From: Bdellovibrionales bacterium
GTDB taxonomy: Bacteria; Bdellovibrionota; Bdellovibrionia; Bdellovibrionales; UBA1609
DNA length: 37,638 nucleotides
Reading direction: 5' to 3'
NCBI GenBank assembly: GCA_020850475.1
Contig: JADZEO010000080.1
Coordinates: 1 to 37,638 of the forward strand
Shown here one piece after another: positions 10,868 to 17,848 of this stretch. The translations under genes and the position numbers were made by a program. The notes under the pieces were generated by a model. That model worked only from the letters and a program-made list of their open reading frames with translations, did not search any database and had not been told where the DNA came from. Numbering within the stretch: position 1 is the first letter of the stretch; every line of letters begins with the position of its first letter.

Positions 10868-10896
10868 TTGACAGGTCTGCGGGGTGAGATTATCTT
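10868..10896 (+). promoter_or_regulatory. sigma-70 promoter of tRNA-Leu
   Basis: A perfect -35 TTGACA (10868-10873), a 17-bp spacer and the -10 TATCTT (10891-10896) lie about 30 bp before the mature tRNA 5' end, an ideal arrangement for the tRNA transcript. The spacer and downstream discriminator are GC-rich. Confidence 0.85.
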
Positions 10897-10925
10897 ATGC
10901 GCTTCATTTTTCGACCCAACTTGTT

Positions 10926-11012
10926 GCGCGAGTGGCGAAATTGGTAGACGCATCAGCTTGAGGGGCTGACGTTCGCAAGAACATGCTGGTTCAAGTCCAG
11001 TCTCGCGCACCA
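10926..11012 (+). tRNA. tRNA-Leu, anticodon GAG
   Basis: The 87-base gene folds as a class II tRNA. The acceptor is GCGCGAG paired with CTCGCGC, then discriminator A and an encoded CCA. The D-arm has the GGTAGA-type loop. The anticodon stem TCAGC/GCTGA encloses loop TTGAGGG, giving anticodon GAG at 10960-10962, which reads CUC and CUU. A long variable arm (CGTTCGCAAGAACATG) identifies leucine, and the T-arm carries TTCAAGT. A strong promoter lies just upstream. The opposite strand carries the familiar false reading frame that antisense tRNA-Leu sequences produce. Confidence 0.97.
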
Positions 11013-11042
11013 GAATCAATCGGATTCCAGATTACCGGCGAC

Positions 11043-11147
11043 AGGTTTCAGGTTTCAGGGTTCAGGGTTCAGGCTTCAGGCTTCAGGCTTCAGGCTTCAG
11101 GGTTCAGGCTTCAGGCTTCAGGCTTCAGGCTTCAGGCTTCAGGCTTC
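11043..11147. repeat. tandem heptamer array, 15 copies
   Basis: Fifteen head-to-tail copies of a 7-bp unit AGGCTTC and its variants AGGGTTC and AGGTTTC start 31 bp after the tRNA-Leu CCA end. Copies 1-2 are AGGTTTC, 3-4 and 9 are AGGGTTC, and the rest are AGGCTTC. The block order suggests repeated slippage or unequal exchange. It lies between the tRNA and the 3' end of the HNH gene. A frame through it gives a 7-residue amino-acid repeat that is not a believable protein. Confidence 0.95.
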
Positions 11148-11202
11148 AAGCATCGGGTGGGCAATCCCAATCCCCTGGTCAAGTTTTTTTGAGAGTCCCC
11201 AT

Positions 11203-12471
11203 TTATCCCAAGTGAATTCCCTTGTGGTGGCCCGAACAAAGCAGAGTCAGATTTTCTAATCGATCATCCCCCCCCAAATGTAGGGGTCTTAAGTGATGGA
11301 TCTCCAAAAACTTGGTCTCCTGACATCTCTTGCCCCGATGGTCGACGTGACTGCATCTCGATTCAAATTTCAAATGAACTCGATGTTTGGTCGCGGCTGG
11401 CAGAGGGCGTCTCACCAGGCGGCTGGTCCAAGACGAACCCGCGCGCGCTCTCGCTGGATCGCCGCTGGAATTTGACGCACTCGTTTCGCCAGCAATTCTT
11501 AAGAATTGTAAGTTGCTTATTTTTTGAGCAGAAGCTGAGGTCCCCACTGGTGTCGCAGACTCGCTGTCTGTCGCGCCCGAGGTTTCGGAAGGGGCCTTCA
11601 GTTTTCCTCTGATCAGTTGTCGTTTCGCCCGCTCGTTGGGATCGTGCTTGGACAAATAAAGATCGGCCATCGCCTCGAGAGTTTCCTCGAGAGTAGCCCC
11701 ACGCCGCAATTTTTGACCCAAGAGTCCCTGAGCGTGACGGATTTTGATCATGAGTCTTTCGGAAATCCCAACTTCCAGCTGCACTCGAGCGGTTACCCGA
11801 GCGCCCGCAGCTCCGGTCGCAATCGCCGGTCCGGTCGAAGCTCCAGTCAGCGTCGAGCCACCAGGTGACACAACTGACGTTTTTACTACCACCTTCTCGG
11901 CAATTTCACTTTGCGCCGGCACATAACTCATTCGACCGCGACCCAACTCGCGAGGGTTTGCCAGTGAAACCTCGCGCTCAAGCTTCTGTTGACTCGAGGT
12001 TTTGGCAAATTCAATCCATGTCGCTGAGTTCTCGCGGGTTAAAACGCTGGTCATCTTTCGCGCTTTGCTCACCGACAAGGCCCCACTGGCGATCTCGGCT
12101 TTGAGCTCGGGAATCTCGCGAGCCGCGCGACCGACATTGATAAAATTATAGGCGACACCTTCACTCAGTCCCAAGGCCTGCACCGCATATTGAAAGAGCG
12201 AGTTGTAACCGTAGCGCAAGTAGACCTTGCAGCGCTCGGCCTCATCGAGAACTTGCAGTAGTTCAAGTTCGGCCGTCTTTAAGCGCGCGACGGCAGCGAG
12301 CGCTTTGGCGTGAAGCTCTCGGATTTGAGGTGGTACGTCGAGACTGACTTTGAATCCGCCAGCAGATCTATAATGAGACCCATCATTAGACCTTTCATTA
12401 GAACCATCATCTGGATTTGAATTTTGAATTACGGCTTGATCTACATTTGGGATTGCCAATTGTTCGTTCAT
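11203..12471 (-). CDS. HNH endonuclease with helical N-terminal domain
   Basis: The C-terminal 55 residues form an HNH nuclease of the Cys-bearing type: CSHVD, RGKRCQ, LEIHHLRPLHLGG, then ENLTLLCSGHHKGIHLG at the very end. The N-terminal part (about residues 40-170) is a helical domain with ELELLQVLDEAERCKVYLRY and LGLSEGVAYNFINVGRAARE, found in front of HNH in many Gram-negative genomes, often in several copies. The middle is a Ser/Thr/Gly/Ala-rich linker. The ATG at 12471 has GGAGG well placed upstream. The cellular role is not established; DNA cleavage with a divalent metal is inferred. The coding sequence contains a perfect 16-bp palindrome at 11493-11508 that recurs 1.4 kb away. Confidence 0.88.
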   Translation of the reverse strand: MNEQLAIPNVDQAVIQNSNPDDGSNERSNDGSHYRSAGGFKVSLDVPPQIRELHAKALAAVARLKTAELELLQVLDEAERCKVYLRYGYNSLFQYAVQALGLSEGVAYNFINVGRAAREIPELKAEIASGALSVSKARKMTSVLTRENSATWIEFAKTSSQQKLEREVSLANPRELGRGRMSYVPAQSEIAEKVVVKTSVVSPGGSTLTGASTGPAIATGAAGARVTARVQLEVGISERLMIKIRHAQGLLGQKLRRGATLEETLEAMADLYLSKHDPNERAKRQLIRGKLKAPSETSGATDSESATPVGTSASAQKISNLQFLRIAGETSASNSSGDPARARAGSSWTSRLVRRPLPAATKHRVHLKFESRCSHVDHRGKRCQETKFLEIHHLRPLHLGGDDRLENLTLLCSGHHKGIHLG

Positions 12472-12694
12472 TAATTTTCCTCCGCCACCAAACCCTTATA
12501 ACACAAGGATTTGCGAGTACCTTTGATCTTAGTCGACGGATTTCATGTGGCTTAACACTCAACGGCCGAGGATGCCCATCACTGCTTTGGATTCACCAAA
12601 TGGAAAAAAAAATTGAAGAGAGGCAATAGAACTAAATCTGATGAGTTTTATGGTGACCATAATGCTGTCAACTGATTTTGTACAAAACTTACTA

Positions 12695-12810
12695 GCAGAC
12701 CATCAGGCCGCGTGCAGGTTGCAGACCCTCAGGCCGCATGCAAGTTACAGACCCTCAGGCCGCATGCAGGTTACGGACCCTCAGGCCGCGTGCAAGTTAC
12801 AGACCCTCAG
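12695..12810. repeat. 26-bp tandem repeat, about 4.5 copies
   Basis: Four full copies of a 26-bp unit begin at 12695, 12721, 12747 and 12773, with a 12-bp partial fifth. The core CTCAGGCCGC, then RTGCARGTT, is shared; copies differ by one to four bases, mostly purine transitions. There are no spacers, so it is not CRISPR. The unit length is not a multiple of three, so the reading frame rotates and the open frames through it are unlikely to be real genes. It abuts the decayed HNH fragment. Confidence 0.92.
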
Positions 12811-12828
12811 TATTCGCGCTCTGAATCG

Positions 12829-12882
12829 GGGTCACCACTGCAATTTGACACGCTCACTTTGTCTGCAATTCTTAAGAATTGT
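12829..12882 (-). pseudogene. decayed fragment of a second HNH endonuclease gene
   Basis: On the minus strand this translates QFLRIADKVSVSNCSGDP, matching QFLRIAGETSASNSSGDP inside the intact HNH gene (codons at 11456-11509). By hand alignment about 41 of 54 bases agree. All 16 bases of the palindrome CAATTCTTAAGAATTG are identical while the remaining part is much more diverged. A stop codon follows shortly, and no HNH motif or start is present, so it is a relic or a dispersed repeat rather than a gene. The region 12472-13011 holds only this relic and the 26-bp repeats. Confidence 0.65.
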
Positions 12883-13056
12883 GGAGTGGCAATACTTTAT
12901 TGCAATCTCGCTTGGTCAATTTCCCACCCCGGATGAGCGCGGCATTTTGTCAGGAAATGGTCAGAAGAATCCGCCACGCCTTGGAAAGCGGAAGGCCATC
13001 GACTACATCAAATGAATGAGTCAACTCACTCAAACCGCCAAACCAAGGGCGTCCAC

Positions 13057-13476
13057 TTGAATATTTTGTTTATGTGCGTAGCCAACTCGGCACGTAGTCA
13101 AATCGCTGAGGGACTGGCGCGAGCCATGCTGCCTTCGGAAACGCAAATTCAAAGCGCAGGGTCCAAACCAGGAACCCTCAACCCCTTTGCGGTCAGGGTG
13201 ATGAAGGAAATTGGTGTCGACATTTCAAAACACCGATCCAAAGCATTCTCCGATCTGCCAAATGAGTTTCGCAATCACCTTGATTACATCATTACCCTAT
13301 GCGCCGACGAAGTTTGCCCGATCGTGCCTTCGGGTGCCCAAAAACTTCATTGGCCCCTTCCCGACCCCGCAACCAAAGAGTCCGTGTCGGATGAAGAGTC
13401 GCTGCGACGTTTTCGCGATACTCGCGAGGCGCTAAAGGCCAAGCTCGCTCAATTTAAACTTGAGCTCCAACAATGA
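13057..13476 (+). CDS. arsC: arsenate reductase, low-molecular-weight phosphatase type
   Basis: ArsC reduces arsenate to arsenite in the cytoplasm. The product has the P-loop CVANSARS (C-x5-R) right at the N-terminus, a second and third redox cysteine in TLCADEVCP, and the catalytic Asp in LPDPA, matching the thioredoxin-coupled family related to low-molecular-weight tyrosine phosphatases. I chose TTG at 13057 because AAGGG lies seven bases upstream and it gives the usual length (139 residues) and usual N-terminus (NILFMCVANSARS). An ATG at 13012 would add 15 residues but has no ribosome site. The stop overlaps the aquaporin gene by four bases. No arsR regulator is in the window. Confidence 0.88.
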   Translation: MNILFMCVANSARSQIAEGLARAMLPSETQIQSAGSKPGTLNPFAVRVMKEIGVDISKHRSKAFSDLPNEFRNHLDYIITLCADEVCPIVPSGAQKLHWPLPDPATKESVSDEESLRRFRDTREALKAKLAQFKLELQQ

Positions 13477-14117
13477 ACCCCAAGTATCTCGCGGAGTTTT
13501 TGGGTTCTGCCGGTTTATTACTAGTGGTCGTGGGCTCCGGGATCATGGCTGAAGACCTGGCGCAAGGCAACCAAGCCATCGCCCTCTTAGGCAATTCACT
13601 CGCGACGGGGGCTGGACTTTTCGCTCTAATCCAAACTTTCGGTCCCGTCTCCGGCGCCCATTTTAATCCAGCCGTGAGTTTGGTTGAGACTCTTGAAAGG
13701 CGCCTCTCCTGGAGAGAGTTGAGGAGCTACTTAGCCATGCAAGTCCTGGGTGCCCTTGTTGGCGTTTTACTTGCGCATTTTATCTTTGCAAAAAAGTTGT
13801 TTCAACTTTCAACTCATGCACGACAGAGTGGGCCTCTGTTGGTTTCGGAATTGGTGGTTTCCTTTGGACTGCTGATGGTGATCGGTCTCGTGAGTCGGCG
13901 AAATCCTGCCGCGACTTCCGCGTCTGTCGCACTCTACATTACGGCCGGTTACTGGTGTACGTCTTCAACCTCATTTGCCAACCCAGCGGTGACTCTCGCG
14001 CGCAGTCTGACTGACACCTTTGCGGGAATCCTCTGGACGGGTGTGCCCGGTTTTGTCGTTGCACAACTGATTGGAGCTTACCTCGCCCATCGTGTGTTGA
14101 GGTTGCTTACTTCCTAA
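13473..14117 (+). CDS. aqpS: aquaporin-type channel, probably arsenite efflux
   Basis: The 214-residue product is a MIP-family channel with six hydrophobic helices and both pore loops: SGAHFNPAVS (loop B) and TSFANPAVT (loop E), each with the NPA signature. It is a four-base overlap (ATGA) behind arsC, so the two are translated together. In Sinorhizobium an aquaglyceroporin (AqpS) paired with ArsC lets arsenite leave the cell down its gradient; the same division of labour is inferred here. Substrate selectivity cannot be proven from the sequence; a water or glycerol channel is the alternative. The gene symbol is by analogy of context. Confidence 0.8.
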   Translation: MNPKYLAEFLGSAGLLLVVVGSGIMAEDLAQGNQAIALLGNSLATGAGLFALIQTFGPVSGAHFNPAVSLVETLERRLSWRELRSYLAMQVLGALVGVLLAHFIFAKKLFQLSTHARQSGPLLVSELVVSFGLLMVIGLVSRRNPAATSASVALYITAGYWCTSSTSFANPAVTLARSLTDTFAGILWTGVPGFVVAQLIGAYLAHRVLRLLTS

Positions 14118-14240
14118 TCACTTGGCACCACAAGAATACTCCAGTACTTCTTCTAGATTTAGAATTTTTTCAGACACTGAATATGTCAGATCTTTTATTT
14201 TCCTCACAGTCCAGACCGAATTTATGTTAGGAGTGAGCGC

Positions 14241-15833
14241 ATGAAAAAATCTAGAAAATTCCTAAAGGCTATGACTTCCTCCGTTTTTATGGTGTTTATA
14301 TTTCTGGCCGCAATGCCGGTTGAGGCGTCGAGAGAAAATGGCCCACAAGTTCGCATCTCGGCGACAATTCCAAGTATTGACTGGCATACGACAATGGATC
14401 TTGCATCCGCCCGAGTGATCTTAAATGTGATGGAAGGGCTCACGCGAATCGACGGAGCTGGCAAGGTTTCCCCGGCGATCGCTGAAAAATGGACGGTGTC
14501 GAAGGATTTCAGGACTTATACCTTTTACCTTAAGAAGAATGTGAAGTGGAGCGATGGTGTTCCTGTGAGCGCGCAGCACTTCGTCGATGCCTTCCATCGG
14601 CTTTTCGATCCGAAAACCGCTGCACGAGGTGCCTTTTTTCTTTGGGCGATCAAAGGATCTGAAGCCTATTCGACAGGTAAAGGACTGGTGACTGATCTCG
14701 GCCTTCATGCGATCGACGATTCAACTCTCGAGATGAAACTCGAACGACCATGTTCGTACTTACCCGCAATGCTCGCCCACACTGTCGCCATGCCTTTTCG
14801 CAAAGACCTCTTTGAAAAATTTGGTGACCAATGGACGACACCGGGGAAACTGGCCGTGGTGGGGCCCTACAATATTGAGTCTTGGACGCATGAACAAATC
14901 GTGCTTCAGGCGAATCCGAAGTTCCATGGTCCCACACCAACTGTTCCTCGTTTCACTCTTCGGATCGTCGAAGAAGACACGACAGCGCTGAATCTATACC
15001 GAGGAGGCAAGCTCGACGTCGTGTACGCTCCACCTCGGCTCGAGTGGCCGACACTGAAGCAGTCTCCTGAGTTCAAGATTTTCCCCAATGTTCGTGTGAA
15101 CGGCATGGTGTTCAATACCTCAAAGGCTCCATTTGACAATGCCCTCGTTCGAAAGGCGTTTGCTCATGCCACTGACGTGCCCTCGCTTGCCAAGGTTCTT
15201 GAAGGACCAAGCAGTGGAAACTCGCAAACAGTCTTTCGACCGCTTAAAGGTTGGATTCCAGAGGGATTCGTTGGGGCCAATCCTTCGGTCGGTCTGAGAT
15301 TCGATCCAGTGACTGCGGCAAAATACCTAGCGGACGCGGGCTACCCCGGCGGCAAAGGTTTTCCGAAGGTCGTAATGGGAACGGATGTTCGGGAAGAGCA
15401 CAAGATGATGGCCGAATATCTCCAGGCACAATGGAAAAAACACCTTGGTGTAAATGTGGAGATTGATATCCGAGATAGCCTTGGTCATCTTGGCCGCCTG
15501 CGCACGGATCCACCCCACATTTTCCGCTTCGGAATTGGCGCGGTCTATCACGATCCAGACATCTTCGCCTCAATCTTCATCAAGGGAACAGGGTTTAACT
15601 ATTCTCGGTGGACGAACGATCGATACGATCACTTGGTAGCGACGGCTGCGGGAACTCAAGATCCCGCTAAACGGGCTAAGATGTACGATGAGGCTCAGAA
15701 GGTCTTACTTGAAACAGAAGCTGTCATGATTCCGATGACAGTCGAAGCGCTCCCCGCCATTGTGTCTACGAAACTCAAGGGTTTCGACATCAACGTCCAA
15801 GGAGTTCCGATCATGCATTACGCAACTTTCTAG
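14241..15833 (+). CDS. periplasmic peptide-binding protein, OppA-like (SBP family 5)
   Basis: This 530-residue protein is an ABC-type substrate-binding protein of family 5, which captures oligopeptides in the periplasm. It has a long export signal (MKKSRKFLKAMTSSVFMVFI, cut near VEA) without a lipobox Cys. Family landmarks follow: SARVILNVMEGLTRID, WTVSKDFRTYTFYLKKNVKW, DGVPVSAQHFVDAF, ALNLYRGGKLDVVYAP and the C-terminal YSRWTNDRYDHLV. AGGAG lies upstream of the ATG. No permease or ATPase genes are adjacent, so it serves a transporter encoded elsewhere, or acts as an orphan sensor or chaperone. The 120 bp upstream are AT-rich and probably hold its promoter. Confidence 0.9.
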   Translation: MKKSRKFLKAMTSSVFMVFIFLAAMPVEASRENGPQVRISATIPSIDWHTTMDLASARVILNVMEGLTRIDGAGKVSPAIAEKWTVSKDFRTYTFYLKKNVKWSDGVPVSAQHFVDAFHRLFDPKTAARGAFFLWAIKGSEAYSTGKGLVTDLGLHAIDDSTLEMKLERPCSYLPAMLAHTVAMPFRKDLFEKFGDQWTTPGKLAVVGPYNIESWTHEQIVLQANPKFHGPTPTVPRFTLRIVEEDTTALNLYRGGKLDVVYAPPRLEWPTLKQSPEFKIFPNVRVNGMVFNTSKAPFDNALVRKAFAHATDVPSLAKVLEGPSSGNSQTVFRPLKGWIPEGFVGANPSVGLRFDPVTAAKYLADAGYPGGKGFPKVVMGTDVREEHKMMAEYLQAQWKKHLGVNVEIDIRDSLGHLGRLRTDPPHIFRFGIGAVYHDPDIFASIFIKGTGFNYSRWTNDRYDHLVATAAGTQDPAKRAKMYDEAQKVLLETEAVMIPMTVEALPAIVSTKLKGFDINVQGVPIMHYATF

Positions 15834-15973
15834 GTTCAAGTCTCCACTCTCTTAACCAGAAAGTTCGAAGTACATTTGGTGATTGGTCGCCCTGTTGCCC
15901 GACGTCTATGTGAATTACTGTGCGCATCGATTGCTGAGGGCGTTAACGATTTAACTAGTTGAGCGGCTGGAGA

Positions 15974-16543
15974 CTATTCTTTTTTGGCTTCTTTGCGCAT
16001 GACCGCGAAGTTGATGCCGTCCCAGCCTTCGGTGATAAGGACGGTCATGACTCGCTTGACCTCATAGATGGGGGTCTTCTGGTCGGCTTGGATGTTCATT
16101 TTGCGCTTTTCGCCTTTGGCAGGATCCACTTTCATGAAGGCCTTGTACTCTCTCAACTTTACCCGCAGAGGTTCGTAGCCTTCGTCGGTGGGAGGAATGC
16201 GTTGCATGTAAACTTTGTGCTTGGGCGAGACCAGAATCACTTCCTTAGTCGTGATAGTCACCAGAGGCTGATTCTCCAGAGGATTGGTGTTCTTGGCCTC
16301 AGGAATTTTCATTCCTTGTTTAGACATGAAGAAAATCTCGCCACTCGCGGAGAAGTTCATCAGCAGAAAAATAACCAGCATCGAGAAGATGTCAATCAAG
16401 GCCACTAGCGGTAGGCCTGGTTCTGATTTTTTGCGGGCCTTCTCGTGACGGCGCTCACGCAGGTGATGCAAATCAAACTTAGACTGTACGTGATACCCGG
16501 GGGCTAAAATTTTGCGGTGATAACTCCCTTTAACATAACTCAT
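15974..16543 (-). CDS. ExbD/TolR-family protein, second copy
   Basis: The 189-residue product has a charged cytoplasmic N-terminus of about 45 residues, one membrane helix in LPLVALIDIFSMLVIFLL with the conserved proton-path Asp, and a periplasmic domain ending in VMTVLITEGWDGINFAVM. This is the ExbD/TolR plan, with a longer N-terminus than usual. Its ATG overlaps the upstream ExbD stop by four bases. With the ExbB-like gene it should form a proton-driven stator complex in the inner membrane. The partner driven by it (TonB-, Tol-Pal- or gliding-like) is not encoded here. Confidence 0.85.
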   Translation of the reverse strand: MSYVKGSYHRKILAPGYHVQSKFDLHHLRERRHEKARKKSEPGLPLVALIDIFSMLVIFLLMNFSASGEIFFMSKQGMKIPEAKNTNPLENQPLVTITTKEVILVSPKHKVYMQRIPPTDEGYEPLRVKLREYKAFMKVDPAKGEKRKMNIQADQKTPIYEVKRVMTVLITEGWDGINFAVMRKEAKKE

Positions 16544-16983
16544 TGGGTGTTAACCCCCACATCGGTCCAACCACTGCCCATGAGCGCATCAAAAACCGAA
16601 ATCATGGTTTGATACATGACACTATTCTCAGTATTCAACTGAATGTCTTTTTTATCCGGGAACATTCGCTTCCACTCCGCTAAGACGGCCAAGACCTGGT
16701 CCACGTTGGCCCTTCCCTCCTTATCTATCACCAAAGGAAGTCGCGTGACCTGACCGTTAACGACCATCTGAATTTCATTGGCCATGACCGTGACCGCCAG
16801 CTGATCCGGTTTTTCTTCGGGCGGTGGTTCGTCGTCTTCGGCGGCGGTCACCAGCGAAGTGTTGGTAGAAAGCGCGTCGACGTTCATCCACACGGCTGTC
16901 ATCAGCAAAAAGCAAATGAGCACCGAGAACAAGTCGATGAAAGGGACTAGGTTGAGGTCTTCTTCACCACCGCCTCCCGCCAC
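16540..16983 (-). CDS. ExbD/TolR-family protein, first copy
   Basis: The 147-residue product has an unusually short N-terminus (MAGGGGEEDLNLVP) followed by one membrane helix, FIDLFSVLICFLLMTAVWM, with the key Asp. Next come an acidic Pro-rich linker (EDDEPPPEEKPD) and a periplasmic ExbD fold ending MISVFDALMGSGWTDVGV. It starts with GTG directly after the ExbB stop; AGGAGAGG lies just upstream. It differs clearly from the second ExbD, so the two are not a recent duplication. A TolQ-TolR-TolR arrangement of this kind is known from the Agl gliding motor of Myxococcus. Confidence 0.87.
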   Translation of the reverse strand: MAGGGGEEDLNLVPFIDLFSVLICFLLMTAVWMNVDALSTNTSLVTAAEDDEPPPEEKPDQLAVTVMANEIQMVVNGQVTRLPLVIDKEGRANVDQVLAVLAEWKRMFPDKKDIQLNTENSVMYQTMISVFDALMGSGWTDVGVNTQ

Positions 16984-17634
16984 TTAACCTCTCCTCGCCA
17001 ATTTATCTCGATGAGTTAGGATAAAGTTCAAGGTGCTCACACTCACTTCGTGAATATCGTCGATGACGTGAGTCGACCAGCTATTGAAGATGATGTAGGC
17101 CACCAGCGTCGGAATGGCCACGATCAGACCAAAGGCCGTACAGTTCATCGCTTCCGAAATGTTATGCGCAAGAACCGTGGCCTTTTCGGAAGCCGAAACA
17201 GTTGCCACAGTGGCGAACGCACCGATCATACCGATAACGGTTCCGAGCAGTCCGATCAGAGTGGCCATATTTGCAATTCCCGACAAAATCGAAACGTTTT
17301 TTTCCAATCGCGGACTTTCGCGAAGGGCGATCGCATCCATCGCCGTTTGAACCTCCTCATCGCCCAAGTTATTTGCGGCCGCAACCAAACCGGCGCGAAC
17401 GATGTTGGTGAGAGGAGACTTCGATTGTGAGACTATCGCCACCGCCTTATCGAGGTTTCCCTGCAAGATATAAGCGTTGATCTCGTGAAGAAGATTCTCT
17501 TTGTTAACGCTCGAAGCGGTCGAAATGACGGCAAACCGCTCGAACGCAATCGCTGCGCCAAAAACAGAACAACCTAAAATGGGCCACATGGGCCATCCAC
17601 CTGCTTTGAATGCTTCTGCGACGGACTCAAGCAT
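16984..17634 (-). CDS. MotA/TolQ/ExbB proton-channel family protein
   Basis: The product (216 residues from ATG 17634) is an ExbB/TolQ-type stator with three membrane segments: WPMWPILGCSVFGAAIAFERF near the N-terminus, and two in the C-terminal half (LIGLLGTVIGMIGAFATVA and CTAFGLIVAIPTLVAYIIFN). The GLLGTVIGMI signature is intact. I chose 17634 because GGAGAAGGT stands right upstream; an upstream in-frame start at 17709 would add 25 polar residues over that site. Two ExbD genes follow without gaps, so the three probably form one motor. Confidence 0.92.
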   Translation of the reverse strand: MLESVAEAFKAGGWPMWPILGCSVFGAAIAFERFAVISTASSVNKENLLHEINAYILQGNLDKAVAIVSQSKSPLTNIVRAGLVAAANNLGDEEVQTAMDAIALRESPRLEKNVSILSGIANMATLIGLLGTVIGMIGAFATVATVSASEKATVLAHNISEAMNCTAFGLIVAIPTLVAYIIFNSWSTHVIDDIHEVSVSTLNFILTHRDKLARRG

Positions 17635-17812
17635 ATTACCTTCTCCATACTTCTGTTGATTGGGCGCTGCCACCGGGCGCCCCTCTTCCATGGTGACTCT
17701 AAAGATCATAAATTGAACTCCCCACTCGACCCAAATGGATTGGACGGCTAGCTGAAAAACTAGCCATCCAGGGAGGTTGAAATATGTGACGCAAAACGAC
17801 AGGTTAGCTCAA

Positions 17813-17841
17813 TTGACAAATACCCTATGGGGGTATACAAT
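17813..17841 (+). promoter_or_regulatory. sigma-70 promoter with CsoR-like copper operator in its spacer
   Basis: The -35 TTGACA (17813-17818) and the -10 TACAAT (17836-17841) are spaced by exactly 17 bp. The spacer holds the near-palindrome ATACCCTATGGGGGTAT (17820-17836). The TACCC...GGGGTA arrangement matches operators of the CsoR/RcnR family, as recalled from the copper-sensing CsoR of Bacillus, which release DNA on binding Cu(I). The expected transcription start falls at about 17848-17849, on or next to the ATG of the gene, so the mRNA may lack a leader. Repression by a CsoR encoded elsewhere is inferred. Confidence 0.75.
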
Positions 17842-17848
17842 GGTGAGT

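Noticed and set aside
10804-11019. 71-residue minus-strand frame containing RETGLEPACSC
   Set aside because: It is the antisense translation of the tRNA-Leu gene, a well-known false frame; the tRNA structure explains the sequence.
10983-11192. 69-residue plus-strand frame with repeated GFRLQAS
   Set aside because: It is simply the 7-bp tandem array read in frame (three units give seven residues) and starts inside the tRNA.
12695-12810. Possible CRISPR array
   Set aside because: The units are directly adjacent with no unique spacers and no cas genes nearby.
12641-13015. 124-residue plus-strand frame through the 26-bp repeats
   Set aside because: The repeat period is not a multiple of three, there is no ribosome site or family likeness, and it covers an HNH relic on the other strand.
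14118-14170. Terminator after the aquaporin gene
   Set aside because: An AAGAA/TTCTT pairing with mismatches and a later T-run is present, but the stem is too weak and interrupted to list as a terminator.
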